This document shows, piece after piece, positions 25,704 through 34,631 of a DNA stretch of 64,000 nucleotides (its first letter is position 1; each line of letters opens with the position of its first letter). This DNA comes from Exiguobacterium oxidotolerans JCM 12280. Lineage in GTDB: Bacteria > Bacillota > Bacilli > Exiguobacteriales > Exiguobacteriaceae. Below the pieces are notes generated by a model, which was given only the letters and a program-made list of their open reading frames with translations, did no database searches and had not been told where the DNA came from. Made by a program: the position numbers and the translations under genes. The stretch spans positions 2,670,001-2,734,000 of the forward strand of contig NZ_JNIS01000001.1 in assembly GCF_000702625.1 (NCBI RefSeq). Direction: 5' to 3'.

Positions 25704-26251
25704 ATGAAGATTTATACAAAAACCGGGGATTCAGGGGAAACATCGCTCGTCGGTGGCCGCGTTAAAAAAATGATGTGCAAATCGATTTGATGGGTGAACT
25801 GGATGAACTGAACAGCTTCGTCGGCCTCGCACGGACAAAAGCAACTTCGATTGAAGTAAAAGAACAATTGATTGTCATTCAACATGCCTTGTTTGATTGT
25901 GGAAGTGACTTAATGTACGTCGAACAAAAAGAATCCCGCTTGAGTCAAACTGCGACAGAAGATCTCGAGAGTTGGATTGATAGTTTAACGGAATTATCTC
26001 CTCCGCTCGATAAGTTTATTTTGCCAGGCGGAACGGAAGCGGCGGCAAGCCTGCATGTTGCGCGAACGATTTGTCGACGGATTGAACGTTCGATGGTCGA
26101 TGTCGATCAAGCTCGTCACCTCTTGCCATTCATCAATCGGCTGAGTGACTTTTTCTTTGCCGCAGCGCGTTATGAGAATGCAGTCAATCAAACAGCAGAT
26201 ATTGAATACCTTCGCAGTGCACATGTGTTTAAACGAAAGGATGGAGAGTAA
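25704..26251 (+). pseudogene. Cob(I)alamin adenosyltransferase (PduO-type), one-base frameshift
   Basis: The product would adenosylate cob(I)alamin to coenzyme B12. ATG 25704 (after AGGAGTGAG) begins MKIYTKTGDSGETSLVGGRV, the ATP-binding P-loop of PduO enzymes, but the frame stops at 25788-25790. The rest of the protein (DLMGELDELNSFVGLAR ... FILPGGTEAAASLHVARTICRRIER) continues in the next frame to TAA 26249-26251. The break is at seven As (25764-25770): eight As would read Val-Lys-Lys-Asn-Asp-Val-Gln-Ile-Asp and restore a normal ~182-residue enzyme. All conserved parts are otherwise intact, suggesting a recent change, a sequencing error or a slippage-dependent gene. Confidence 0.85.
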
Positions 26252-27505
26252 ATGAGTCAGTCATTCGAAACATGGAAAAAAGAGGGGACGACGTACCATC
26301 TCGTCCCGACCGATAAATTCAAGACAACGACCGTACTCGTCACATTTTCTGCACCACTTGAAGAAAAAACGCTGACGAGCCGGGCGATCTTACCGTACAT
26401 CATGGAAAAATCGACAGCGGCCTATCCATCGATGAAGGCGCTACGTGAACCACTCGAAACCTTATATGATGCGGGACTTTATGCAGATGCTTCGAAATTC
26501 GGCGAAGAGCATGTTATTTCATTCCAACTCGATGTCGTCCGAGGCGATCTCGTGCGGCACGAGACGTTGCTTGAAGAGGCGCTTGATTTGCTCGAACAAA
26601 TGATTTTCTATCCTGACTTAACCGAAGGCGGCTTCCGTGAACAGTTCGTCAAACAGGAAAAACGTCTCCATGCGTTACGGATCAGCTCACTTTATGATGA
26701 TAAAATGCGTTTTGCCCAGCAGCGTCTTCTTGAGTTAATGGCCCCTGGAGAAGCCGTTTCACTGTCGTCACTCGGTACACTCGAAGGATTAGAGAAAATT
26801 ACAACATCCTCCTTACGGGATACATATCGGTCGATGGTTGAAAACGACCGGATCGATGTTTTCGTCGTCGGTCATGTGACGCGTGACGAAATGGAAGAGG
26901 CATTATCCTTCTTGCCTTCGCACAGTGAAAAAACGAGTCATTATATCCCGGCCTTAAAACAAGTCGCTGGTGTGAAGCGTTCATCAGAGACACAACCAAT
27001 CAAACAAGGAAAGTTACATTTAGGCTACCGTGTTGCAGTCGATCCGACATCTGCTGACTCGATTCGGATGCAAATCGTCAACGGTCTTTTCGGTGGATTC
27101 CCCCATTCGAAATTGTTCATGAATGTCCGGGAAAAAGAAAGTCTCGCGTATTATGCAGCATCGCGCTATGCGGCGTTGAATGGTGCATTATATGTCTATT
27201 CCGGTGTCGAAACTCAAAAAGCGGAACGGGCAGAAACAATCATCAAGGAACAGCTAGTCGATTTGAAAGCCGGAAACTTTACGGCTGAAGAGTTGACACA
27301 AACGAAAGCGATGCTCATCAATGCGCGTCGTCAAATTCTTGATCAACCCGGACAATTGATTGGCTGGTTGAACGGGTCGAAAATGCGTGGATTGACGCTA
27401 GAAGATGAAATTCATATCATCGAGACGGCGACGCGTGAAGACGTTGTTCGTCTAGCCGCTAAAATCGAACTAGAGGCAGTCTACTTATTGCGAGGTGAAG
27501 AATAA
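26252..27505 (+). CDS. M16 peptidase-like protein YmfF (catalytically silent partner)
   Basis: 417 residues with the paired M16 peptidase fold (C-terminal part: LFMNVREKESLAYYAASRYAA). The zinc motif HxxEH is absent; the equivalent place reads PYIMEKST. In B. subtilis ymfF precedes ymfH in the same way, and the two presumably form a heterodimer like other split M16 enzymes, with this subunit shaping the chamber. ATG 26252 follows directly on the frameshifted adenosyltransferase stop; GGATGGAGAG is its ribosome site, inside that gene, so translation of the damaged gene's 3' part may influence it. Confidence 0.88.
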   Translation: MSQSFETWKKEGTTYHLVPTDKFKTTTVLVTFSAPLEEKTLTSRAILPYIMEKSTAAYPSMKALREPLETLYDAGLYADASKFGEEHVISFQLDVVRGDLVRHETLLEEALDLLEQMIFYPDLTEGGFREQFVKQEKRLHALRISSLYDDKMRFAQQRLLELMAPGEAVSLSSLGTLEGLEKITTSSLRDTYRSMVENDRIDVFVVGHVTRDEMEEALSFLPSHSEKTSHYIPALKQVAGVKRSSETQPIKQGKLHLGYRVAVDPTSADSIRMQIVNGLFGGFPHSKLFMNVREKESLAYYAASRYAALNGALYVYSGVETQKAERAETIIKEQLVDLKAGNFTAEELTQTKAMLINARRQILDQPGQLIGWLNGSKMRGLTLEDEIHIIETATREDVVRLAAKIELEAVYLLRGEE

Positions 27506-28773
27506 TGGAACAGTTAACGTATCATGATACAGATGAAACGGTATTTTTCGAACAATTAGACAATGGCTTGTCTGTTTATTTACTTCAGAAAAAAGGCTAT
27601 GAAAAAACGTATGCGACGTTTACGACCCGCTATGGTTCAATCGATAATCGTTTCAAAAAAGGTGAGGACTGGGTGAGCGTACCGGACGGGATTGCCCACT
27701 TCCTCGAGCATAAAATGTTTGAGTCTGAGCAAGGGGACGTCTTCCAAGAATTTGGTCGTCTCGGTGCATCAGCGAACGCCTTTACCTCATTCTCACGGAC
27801 AGCGTATTTGTTTTCCGCGACATCACTGATCGAGCAGAATCTCGAAACATTGATTGATTTCGTTCAAGATCCTTACTTTACACCGGAGAGCGTCGAGAAA
27901 GAAAAAGGCATCATTACGCAAGAAATTCAGATGTACCAAGATAATCCTGGATGGCGTCTATTCTTCGGACTCATCGAATCGATGTACGCGAATCACCCGG
28001 TTCGGATCGACATCGCGGGTACACCGGAGTCGATTGACAAGATTACAGCCGATGATTTGTATACGTGTTACCGGACGTTTTATCATCCGTCGAACATGGT
28101 ATTGTTCGTCGTCGGAAACATCAATCCTGCGGAAACACTCGAGTTGATCAAACAAAATCAAGCGAAAAAAGATTATACAGACCGTCCGGCAATCGAACGC
28201 GATTACGGCGTTGAACCGAAAGAAGTCGCACGTCCGCGATTCGAACTCGAGCTCGACGTCAAGACACCGAAAGTCTTGATTGGATATAAAGATGAATCAC
28301 TTCGTGGCGAAGAACAAGTCCGCCGAGAAATGACGAGTGAGTTACTCCTACATCTCTTGTTTGATCAAACCTCTTCGACGTATCTCGATTTGTATGAAGA
28401 AGGGTTGATTGACGATACATTCAGTTTTGATTATTCGAGCGAAGAAGAATTTGCTTTTGCAACATTCGGGATGGAAACGGAAGATCCGGAACGTTTCATC
28501 GCAGCGTATGAGGAGCTTCTTACGAAGCGCCCCTCGTTCAGCGAGACGGAAGTCGTCCGGAAGCGGAATATGATGCAAGGAAAATTCTTACGGGCATTGA
28601 ATTCGCCGGAATTTATCGCCAATCAGTTTTCACGTCATGCTTTAGCGGACACGAACATGTTTGCGTTGCCGACATTGATTGCTTCGATTACGAAAGAGGA
28701 AATTGAAGCACGTTTTGACGAATTGTTTGCGCTTGAGAACCGAGCGATTTCAATCGTCAAACCATATGTGTAA
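27505..28773 (+). CDS. M16 family zinc peptidase YmfH (catalytic partner)
   Basis: 422 residues. Inverted zinc motif HFLEH within GIAHFLEHKMFESEQGDVF and the distal Glu in EKEKGIITQEIQMYQDNP make this the active subunit, metal-dependent and cytoplasmic. Second M16 domain from about residue 190. Paired with the inactive homologue at 26252; the genes overlap by one base (TAATG). Natural substrate in Bacilli is not established to my knowledge. Confidence 0.9.
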   Translation: MEQLTYHDTDETVFFEQLDNGLSVYLLQKKGYEKTYATFTTRYGSIDNRFKKGEDWVSVPDGIAHFLEHKMFESEQGDVFQEFGRLGASANAFTSFSRTAYLFSATSLIEQNLETLIDFVQDPYFTPESVEKEKGIITQEIQMYQDNPGWRLFFGLIESMYANHPVRIDIAGTPESIDKITADDLYTCYRTFYHPSNMVLFVVGNINPAETLELIKQNQAKKDYTDRPAIERDYGVEPKEVARPRFELELDVKTPKVLIGYKDESLRGEEQVRREMTSELLLHLLFDQTSSTYLDLYEEGLIDDTFSFDYSSEEEFAFATFGMETEDPERFIAAYEELLTKRPSFSETEVVRKRNMMQGKFLRALNSPEFIANQFSRHALADTNMFALPTLIASITKEEIEARFDELFALENRAISIVKPYV

Positions 28774-28776
28774 CCG

Positions 28777-29481
28777 ATGCGGATTTTTATTACAGGTGCC
28801 AGTGGTGCCATTGGTCTAGCGACAGCAAGACGCCTGGCAGCAGCCGGACATGAACTTGTCTTGCATACACATCAACGACAAACAGAGCTTGAACAATTTG
28901 TACAGGAGTTGCCTGTGACGACTGAAATCGTCGCAGGCGATTTGTCGAATCGGGAAAAGATTGCCTCTCTTTGTGAGGGTTTGCCACCAGTCGATGGTTT
29001 CGTCCATATCGCCGGGACGAGCTTTAGTGGGTTGTTAATCGATCAATCGACGAACTCAATTGAATCGATGATGACCTTGCACGTCGAATCGCTCATTCGC
29101 ATCAGTCAGTTCTTGACGCACAAAAAACCATTCTCCGCACCGTTGTCGATCGTTGTCGTCAGCAGTGTCTTAGGTGAGTTCGGTGCAGCCGGAGAAGTCG
29201 TTTATTCGAGCTGTAAGGCGGCGCAACTTGGTTTCGTAAAAGCTTATAGCAAGGAACTAGGCGCAATGAACGGACGGATCAATGCCGTCACGCCTGGTTG
29301 GATTGATACGCCAATGAATGCCGTTTTTTCGAAGGAAGATCGCGTACAAGCCTTAGCGGAGATTCCGGCTGGTCGGTTCGGGACGGAAGAAGAAGTAGCC
29401 TCGGCTATCACATTTTTAATGGGGGAAGAGGCTGGATATATCTCGGGAGCCATTTTAAAAATTGATGGCGCGTGGATGTGA
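28777..29481 (+). CDS. Short-chain dehydrogenase YmfI-like
   Basis: 234-residue classical SDR. Cofactor motif TGASGAIGLATARRL, NNAG-position sequence HIAGTSF, catalytic Ser in VVVSSVLGEFG and YSSCKAAQLG (Tyr, Lys), and a C-terminal GYISGAILKIDGAWM like 3-oxoacyl-ACP reductases. In B. subtilis ymfI follows ymfH in the same order. The Tyr-Lys spacing is the standard YxxxK. Start ATG 28777 is four bases after ymfH. Substrate unknown. Confidence 0.87.
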   Translation: MRIFITGASGAIGLATARRLAAAGHELVLHTHQRQTELEQFVQELPVTTEIVAGDLSNREKIASLCEGLPPVDGFVHIAGTSFSGLLIDQSTNSIESMMTLHVESLIRISQFLTHKKPFSAPLSIVVVSSVLGEFGAAGEVVYSSCKAAQLGFVKAYSKELGAMNGRINAVTPGWIDTPMNAVFSKEDRVQALAEIPAGRFGTEEEVASAITFLMGEEAGYISGAILKIDGAWM

Positions 29482-29574
29482 TCGCTTGAGAATTGAGCGA
29501 GGAATGCTTTTCATTTTTCAAAAAATCATTTAACATGGGGAATGGATAACCGTATAGACGAGGAGGGCTAGCGA

Positions 29575-30354
29575 GTGGGTGAATTCGAACAGTGGTACCT
29601 TGAGTACGAATTGAATGTCGATCGTCCGGGGGTGCTTGGAGATATTGCTTCACTTATGGGGATGCTACATATCTCGATTGTCACGATCAATGGTGTTGAT
29701 CGTGAGCGCCGCGGCATGTTACTTCAAACGAAACAGCCTGATCAAATACCGCGACTCGCAGCCATCTTAAAGACGATGTCGACGATTGAGATCGTCAAAC
29801 TCCGGAAGCCGAAGTTGCGTGACCGGATTGCGATTCGTCATGGTCGTTATATCGACCATAGTAGTGATGAATTAAAAACATTCCGTTTTGTTCGAGAAGA
29901 CTTAGGGATTCTCGTCGATTTCATGGCTGAACTATGTAAGCAGGATGGGCATCTGCTGATTGGTGTCCGTGGCATGCCACGGGTCGGGAAAACAGAATCG
30001 ATCGTCGCAGCAAGTGTCAGCGCGAATAAGAAATGGTTGTTCTTATCGTCGACTTTAATCAAACAAACGGTCAGAACTTCGTTATTTGACGATGAACGGA
30101 CGGGCGACTACGTCTACATCATCGATGCCCTTGTGTCCCAACGGCACTTTGATGAGCGCCATTGGCAAATTTTACGGGAAGTCATGCGTTTGCCAGCGAC
30201 GAAAATCGTCGAACATCCGGATGCGTTCGTTAAGTCCAGTGAATACACGTGGGATGATTTCGATTACATCATTGAATTACGCAACACGACCGAAGAAATC
30301 ATCGTGACCGAACCTCCACGTGCACTTGGCGGAAATGAATGGTTCAATTTTTAA
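29575..30354 (+). CDS. YmfK-like protein (DUF3388) with ACT-like and P-loop-like regions
   Basis: 259 residues. The first ~75 residues look like an ACT domain (YELNVDRPGVLGDIASLMGM), and a nucleotide-binding-like loop GVRGMPRVGKTES occurs near residue 130. This matches the B. subtilis YmfK family found between ymfI and ymfM (rodZ). The molecular role is not known. GTG 29575 with GAGGAGGG upstream decides the start. A regulator sensing a small ligand is a reasonable guess from the ACT-like part, nothing more. Confidence 0.8.
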   Translation: MGEFEQWYLEYELNVDRPGVLGDIASLMGMLHISIVTINGVDRERRGMLLQTKQPDQIPRLAAILKTMSTIEIVKLRKPKLRDRIAIRHGRYIDHSSDELKTFRFVREDLGILVDFMAELCKQDGHLLIGVRGMPRVGKTESIVAASVSANKKWLFLSSTLIKQTVRTSLFDDERTGDYVYIIDALVSQRHFDERHWQILREVMRLPATKIVEHPDAFVKSSEYTWDDFDYIIELRNTTEEIIVTEPPRALGGNEWFNF

Positions 30355-30385
30355 ATAAGTAATGAAAATGGAAGGTGTGTTACCG

Positions 30386-31282
30386 ATGACCGAGCTCGGA
30401 ACCTACTTAAAAGAACAACGTGAGACATTAGGCGTCTCGCTAGAACAAATTCAAAGCACGACTAAAATTCAAAAGCGCTATATCGTCGCGATTGAAGAAG
30501 GTGCCTACGATCAATTGCCTGGTGCTTTTTATGCACGTGCTTTCATCAAAACGTATGCCGAAGCACTCGGTCTGGACGTAGACGAAGTGTTTGAGACGTA
30601 TAAAAGAGACTTGCCGGAACCTGAAGCACAACCGGTCGTCGAGTTGTCACGACGCGCAACCTATTCGAAGTCGACGGCTCCGAAAAAGAGTGTTGCCAAA
30701 CGGTGGATTCCAAACATCATTATCATCCTGTTAATCTTTGCGATTGGTGTCGCACTTTACTATGCGTTGCAAAATTTCCTCGATTCGAGTGATAAAGCCA
30801 ATACGGCAGCACCGAAACAGAGTGATGTGACGATTGACGAAGGAGACGCTCCGAGTCAGGAGACGGATGTTCCGGCAACGGAAGAGCCGAAAGAAGAACC
30901 AAAAGAAGAAGTAACAGAAGAACCGAAAGAGGAAGTCAAGAAGCCGTTAGTGGCGAAAACGACCTCTGGGCAAGATATCACATATGAAGTACCGGCGGAT
31001 AAAACGATGGATGTCTCGATCAGCATCAAAAAAGATGCATCGCCGTCACCGTTTGTCGGAGTACGTGATACATCGCTTGAAGGAGAGGCGCTTGCGCCAG
31101 ACCATATCAATGCGTCTGATCCGAACCCGGTCGTCGTCAAAGATGCGAAAACAGATTTGATTCGGATTCGCATCGGTTCAATTAAAGGCATCGATAAAAT
31201 CGTCGTCAATGATCAGGAGCTCAAACTTAACCGTTCGCTCCTCGTTCAAAATATTTACTTGAAGAAAGTAGCTACGCCGTAA
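30386..31282 (+). CDS. rodZ: Cytoskeletal cell-shape protein RodZ-like (YmfM)
   Basis: 298 residues. N-terminal Xre-type helix-turn-helix (ELGTYLKEQRETLGVSLEQI; RYIVAIEEGAYDQLPGAFYA) that in RodZ binds MreB, then a basic segment, one membrane helix (IIIILLIFAIGVALYYALQNF), an acidic Glu/Pro/Lys linker with EEPKEE repeats, and an extracellular beta domain (DUF4115-like). ATG 30386 fits GGAAGGTG at 30369-30376. A hairpin covers its stop codon (see findings). Confidence 0.88.
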   Translation: MTELGTYLKEQRETLGVSLEQIQSTTKIQKRYIVAIEEGAYDQLPGAFYARAFIKTYAEALGLDVDEVFETYKRDLPEPEAQPVVELSRRATYSKSTAPKKSVAKRWIPNIIIILLIFAIGVALYYALQNFLDSSDKANTAAPKQSDVTIDEGDAPSQETDVPATEEPKEEPKEEVTEEPKEEVKKPLVAKTTSGQDITYEVPADKTMDVSISIKKDASPSPFVGVRDTSLEGEALAPDHINASDPNPVVVKDAKTDLIRIRIGSIKGIDKIVVNDQELKLNRSLLVQNIYLKKVATP

Positions 31283-31328
31283 GACGGCATAGCTACTGAT
31301 CTTACATAAAAAGGAGGAGGATACCAGA

Positions 31329-31907
31329 ATGAACTTGCCTAATCAATTGACGGTATTACGTGTCTTGTTAATTCCTGTCTTTGTCGCAGTACTCGCCATC
31401 GACCCAAACTGGGGTCAATGGGACGTTCTCGGTGCCGAACTTCCGGTTTCTCATTTTGTTGCGGCGATGATTTTTTCAGTTGCTGCCATCACGGACTGGT
31501 TGGATGGTTACTTGGCACGTAAAAATAAGTTAGTCACGAATTTCGGAAAGTTTATGGATCCACTCGCTGATAAGATGTTAGTCGCAGCTGCACTCGTGTA
31601 CCTTGTAGAGCTCGATTTCGTTGCAGCTTGGGTCGTCGTCATCATTCTCTGCCGTGAGTTTGCCGTGACAGGGCTTCGTCTTGTCGCATCAGACGAAGGA
31701 ATCGTCTTAGCAGCCGGAAACTCAGGTAAGGCGAAGACGTGGGTTCAACTGACGTCAATCATCGCGTTCTTGCTCCACGACATCGGATTCGCATTACTCA
31801 ATATCCCGTTTGCTGAAATCACGATGTGGCTGGCGTTAATCTTAACGATTTATTCAGGCGCTGAATATTTCTCGAAAAACATTAAATTAATTACGAAATC
31901 GATGTAA
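31329..31907 (+). CDS. pgsA: CDP-diacylglycerol-glycerol-3-phosphate 3-phosphatidyltransferase
   Basis: Committed step of phosphatidylglycerol synthesis, in the membrane. 192 residues with the motif DWLDGYLARKNKLVTNFGKF then MDPLADKM (DxxDG, AR, GxxxDxxxD). Start MNLPNQLTVLRVLLIPVFV is standard for PgsA. AGGAGGAGG precedes ATG 31329. Gene order rodZ(ymfM)-pgsA-cinA-recA is conserved in Bacilli. Confidence 0.95.
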   Translation: MNLPNQLTVLRVLLIPVFVAVLAIDPNWGQWDVLGAELPVSHFVAAMIFSVAAITDWLDGYLARKNKLVTNFGKFMDPLADKMLVAAALVYLVELDFVAAWVVVIILCREFAVTGLRLVASDEGIVLAAGNSGKAKTWVQLTSIIAFLLHDIGFALLNIPFAEITMWLALILTIYSGAEYFSKNIKLITKSM

Positions 31908-31920
31908 CTTATCTCAAACA

Positions 31921-31951
31921 AGGCTGTTCGCTAAATCGGACAGTCTTTTTA
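31921..31951 (+). terminator. pgsA terminator
   Basis: 10-bp stem AGGCTGTTCG/CGGACAGTCT with G-U pairs, then TTTTT. Confidence 0.85.
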
Positions 31952-31977
31952 TATACTTTTGAAAGCGGGGAATAAAG

Positions 31978-33219
31978 ATGAAAGCAGAAATCATAGCAGT
32001 CGGAAGTGAACTATTATTGGGAGAAATCGCCAATACGAATGCACAGTACCTCTCGGAATGGCTCGCGAGTTGCGGCATTGATGTCCATTATCATAGTGTC
32101 GTCGGCGATAATGAGGCGCGGATGACGGACGTCTTCAAACAGGCACAAGCACGTGCCGACCTCCTCGTCATCACGGGGGGACTAGGACCGACAGAAGATG
32201 ATTTAACGAAAGAAGTGCTCGCTAAGCTACTCGGACGTCGTCTTCAAGTCGACGAAGTCGCGTACAGCCGGATTGAAGGTTTTTTGAAAACACGTGGTCG
32301 TATGATGACCGATAATGAAAAAAAACAGGCGCTGGTCATTGAAGGGGCAGATGTCCTTTCGAACGGTGCAGGTCTCGCGCCAGGGATGTCGCTGAAGACG
32401 GCTGACCACCAATATATCTTATTACCAGGTGTCCCGCGGGAAATGAAGCAAATCATCGCCGATCATTTTGATCATTTGTTTGGACAGGAGACGATCAAAT
32501 CGAGAACACTTCGCTTTTTCGGAATCGGTGAATCGGCACTGAACGACCGATTGACGGATTTGATTCGTTCGTCGCAAAACCCATCGATCGCACCGTACGC
32601 GGAACTTGCTGAAGTCCGGTTACGTCTGACGGCGAAAGCAGCGCAGGAACAAGTTGCCATCGAGATGCTTGATGGACTCGAACGACTTGTCCTTGCGGAA
32701 GTCGAGGATTACTTTTATGGCTATGGTGAAACGAGTTTACCGGAAGTCGTCTTACGGACTTGTGAAGAGGCAGGCGTGACGCTTGCGGCAGCGGAGTCTT
32801 TAACAGGAGGAGCCTTTGCGAGCGGTTTGACTGACATTGCGGGAGCAAGCAACAGCTTTCGTGGGGGTGCCGTCGTCTATGACGATGCAGCGAAGCGTAA
32901 CCTATTAAGCGTTAGCGAAACCTTGCTGCGCGAACAAACGGCCGTCAGCGCTGACGTCGCGATTGCGATGGCTGAAGGAGCGAGACGTCTCTATCAATCG
33001 AATCTTGCTATTGCGTTGACAGGGGAAGCGGGACCGACGAGTAATAGTGGAAAAGCAGTCGGAACGGTCTATTGCGCCCTAGCAACACCGGACGGAACGG
33101 AGGTCGTTGAATTTACCTACCCAGCATTCGACCGTGGTATGATTAGATTACGTTCTGTAAAAGATGCGTACTTCCTTCTGTTGAAATACCTTAAGAAAAT
33201 TGCCGTTCAACCGAAATAA
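31978..33219 (+). CDS. cinA: CinA family competence/damage protein (NMN deamidase domain)
   Basis: 413 residues. N-terminal MoaB/Mog-like domain ([32 protein letters not shown]) with COG1058-type pyrophosphatase activity, and C-terminal PncC-like domain ([20 protein letters not shown]) that deamidates nicotinamide mononucleotide in relatives. Recycles pyridine nucleotides; in streptococci it helps recruit RecA in competence. AGCGGGG before ATG 31978. Directly upstream of recA, though recA has its own promoter. Confidence 0.93.
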   Translation: MKAEIIAVGSELLLGEIANTNAQYLSEWLASCGIDVHYHSVVGDNEARMTDVFKQAQARADLLVITGGLGPTEDDLTKEVLAKLLGRRLQVDEVAYSRIEGFLKTRGRMMTDNEKKQALVIEGADVLSNGAGLAPGMSLKTADHQYILLPGVPREMKQIIADHFDHLFGQETIKSRTLRFFGIGESALNDRLTDLIRSSQNPSIAPYAELAEVRLRLTAKAAQEQVAIEMLDGLERLVLAEVEDYFYGYGETSLPEVVLRTCEEAGVTLAAAESLTGGAFASGLTDIAGASNSFRGGAVVYDDAAKRNLLSVSETLLREQTAVSADVAIAMAEGARRLYQSNLAIALTGEAGPTSNSGKAVGTVYCALATPDGTEVVEFTYPAFDRGMIRLRSVKDAYFLLLKYLKKIAVQPK

Positions 33220-33236
33220 GAATAATTCCAAGTATG

Positions 33237-33287
33237 CGAATAAATGTTCGTAAAAAGCTTGTCATTCGGTCTCAAAAGAAGTACAAT
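33237..33287 (+). promoter_or_regulatory. recA promoter with LexA (SOS) box
   Basis: CGAATAAATGTTCG at 33237-33250 fits the Gram-positive LexA box CGAAC-N4-GTTCG with one change. A -35 TTGTCA (33259-33264) and -10 TACAAT (33282-33287) follow with a 17-base spacer. Predicts damage-inducible recA. The box sits just upstream of -35. Confidence 0.85.
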
Positions 33288-33322
33288 AATCTCAGTAAGA
33301 TAAATAGAAGGAGGCCTGCTAC

Positions 33323-34363
33323 GTGAGTGATCGTAAAGCAGCACTTGAAATGGCATTACGCCAGATAGAGAAGCAATTTGGTAAAGGTTCAATCATGAAA
33401 CTAGGTGAAAATGCAGACCAGAAGGTATCTGTGATTTCTTCTGGATCAATCACATTAGATATAGCTCTCGGTGCAGGTGGATATCCACGTGGACGGGTAA
33501 TCGAAGTATACGGTCCAGAATCTTCTGGTAAAACGACTGTTGCGCTCCACGCGATTGCAGCAGTACAAAAACAAGGCGGTCAGGCAGCGTTCATCGACGC
33601 AGAACATGCGTTAGATCCAGCCTACGCAAATAAACTTGGTGTCGACATTGATGAGTTATTGTTATCACAACCGGATACAGGGGAGCAGGCACTTGAAATT
33701 GCTGAAGCCCTCGTCCGTTCAGGTGCAGTAGACGTGCTCGTCGTCGACTCGGTTGCAGCGCTCGTACCAAAAGCTGAAATCGAAGGGGAAATGGGTGATT
33801 CCCACGTAGGTCTCCAAGCACGTTTGATGAGTCAGGCATTACGTAAGTTGTCTGGTGCAACAAACAAATCGAAGACGATTGTCATCTTCATCAACCAAAT
33901 CCGTGAAAAAATCGGCGTCATGTTCGGGAACCCAGAAACGACTCCGGGTGGACGTGCCTTGAAATTCTACTCGTCTGTTCGTCTTGAAGTTCGTCGTGCG
34001 GAAGCATTGAAAAATGGAACAGATATCGTCGGGAATAAAACAAAAATCAAAGTCGTTAAAAATAAAATTGCACCACCATTCAAACAAGCAGAAGTTGATA
34101 TCATGTATGGTCTCGGGATTTCTAAAGTCGGTGAGTTAATCGACATCGGGACAGATCTCGATATCGTTCAAAAAAGTGGTGCATGGTACTCATATAATTC
34201 AGAACGTCTCGGTCAAGGACGTGAAAACGCGAAACAATACATGGTCGAGCATCCTGAGGTCGCTGAGGAAGTCGAACGTTTGATTCGTGAACACCACGGT
34301 CTTGTTGAACGTGCACTTGATGCGGAAGTAGAAGAAGAAACAGAAGATCTATTCGCAGAATAA
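33323..34363 (+). CDS. recA: Recombinase RecA
   Basis: 346-residue recombinase for homologous repair and LexA cleavage. Walker [10 protein letters not shown] at residues 64-72, Walker [12 protein letters not shown]2 and [20 protein letters not shown], and an acidic C-terminal tail. GTG 33323 with GAAGGAGGCC upstream. SOS-type promoter just upstream; terminator at 34403. Confidence 0.98.
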   Translation: MSDRKAALEMALRQIEKQFGKGSIMKLGENADQKVSVISSGSITLDIALGAGGYPRGRVIEVYGPESSGKTTVALHAIAAVQKQGGQAAFIDAEHALDPAYANKLGVDIDELLLSQPDTGEQALEIAEALVRSGAVDVLVVDSVAALVPKAEIEGEMGDSHVGLQARLMSQALRKLSGATNKSKTIVIFINQIREKIGVMFGNPETTPGGRALKFYSSVRLEVRRAEALKNGTDIVGNKTKIKVVKNKIAPPFKQAEVDIMYGLGISKVGELIDIGTDLDIVQKSGAWYSYNSERLGQGRENAKQYMVEHPEVAEEVERLIREHHGLVERALDAEVEEETEDLFAE

Positions 34364-34402
34364 TATAGAGGCGATTCCTCCTTGAAGGTGAATCGAACAA
34401 TC

Positions 34403-34442
34403 GATAACGTTTACTCGCTGGAGTGAACGTTATCTTTTTTTA
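34403..34442 (+). terminator. recA terminator
   Basis: 14-bp stem GATAACGTTTACTC/GAGTGAACGTTATC (one G-U), GCTG loop, then a run of seven Ts. Confidence 0.93.
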
Positions 34443-34508
34443 GATTTTTCGTTGAAGTGACCTCAATTCAAGGTGTTTTTTGTTGAAAAGAGGAAAACAA
34501 AGGAATTC

Positions 34509-34553
34509 TTTCCCGCCCGTTCGTTGACAATGAACGAGTGCTATCCTTACAAT
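34509..34553 (+). promoter_or_regulatory. rny promoter with inverted repeat over -35
   Basis: Consensus -35 TTGACA (34524-34529) and -10 TACAAT (34548-34553), 18-base spacer. CGTTC (34518-34522) and GAACG (34532-34536) form an inverted repeat centred on the -35 element, a possible operator. Confidence 0.65.
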
Positions 34554-34631
34554 ATAGATGTACGTTTTTTAGACAGCTTCGATGAAAACCGAAATGAACT
34601 AAGAAACACCTTGCAAAGGGGAGGTGAACCC

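Noticed and set aside
34465-34631. Longer start for RNase Y (upstream in-frame codons to 34473)
   Set aside because: The extension crosses the rny promoter and lacks a ribosome site; ATG 34632 has GGGGAGGTG and starts directly at the membrane helix, as in the family.
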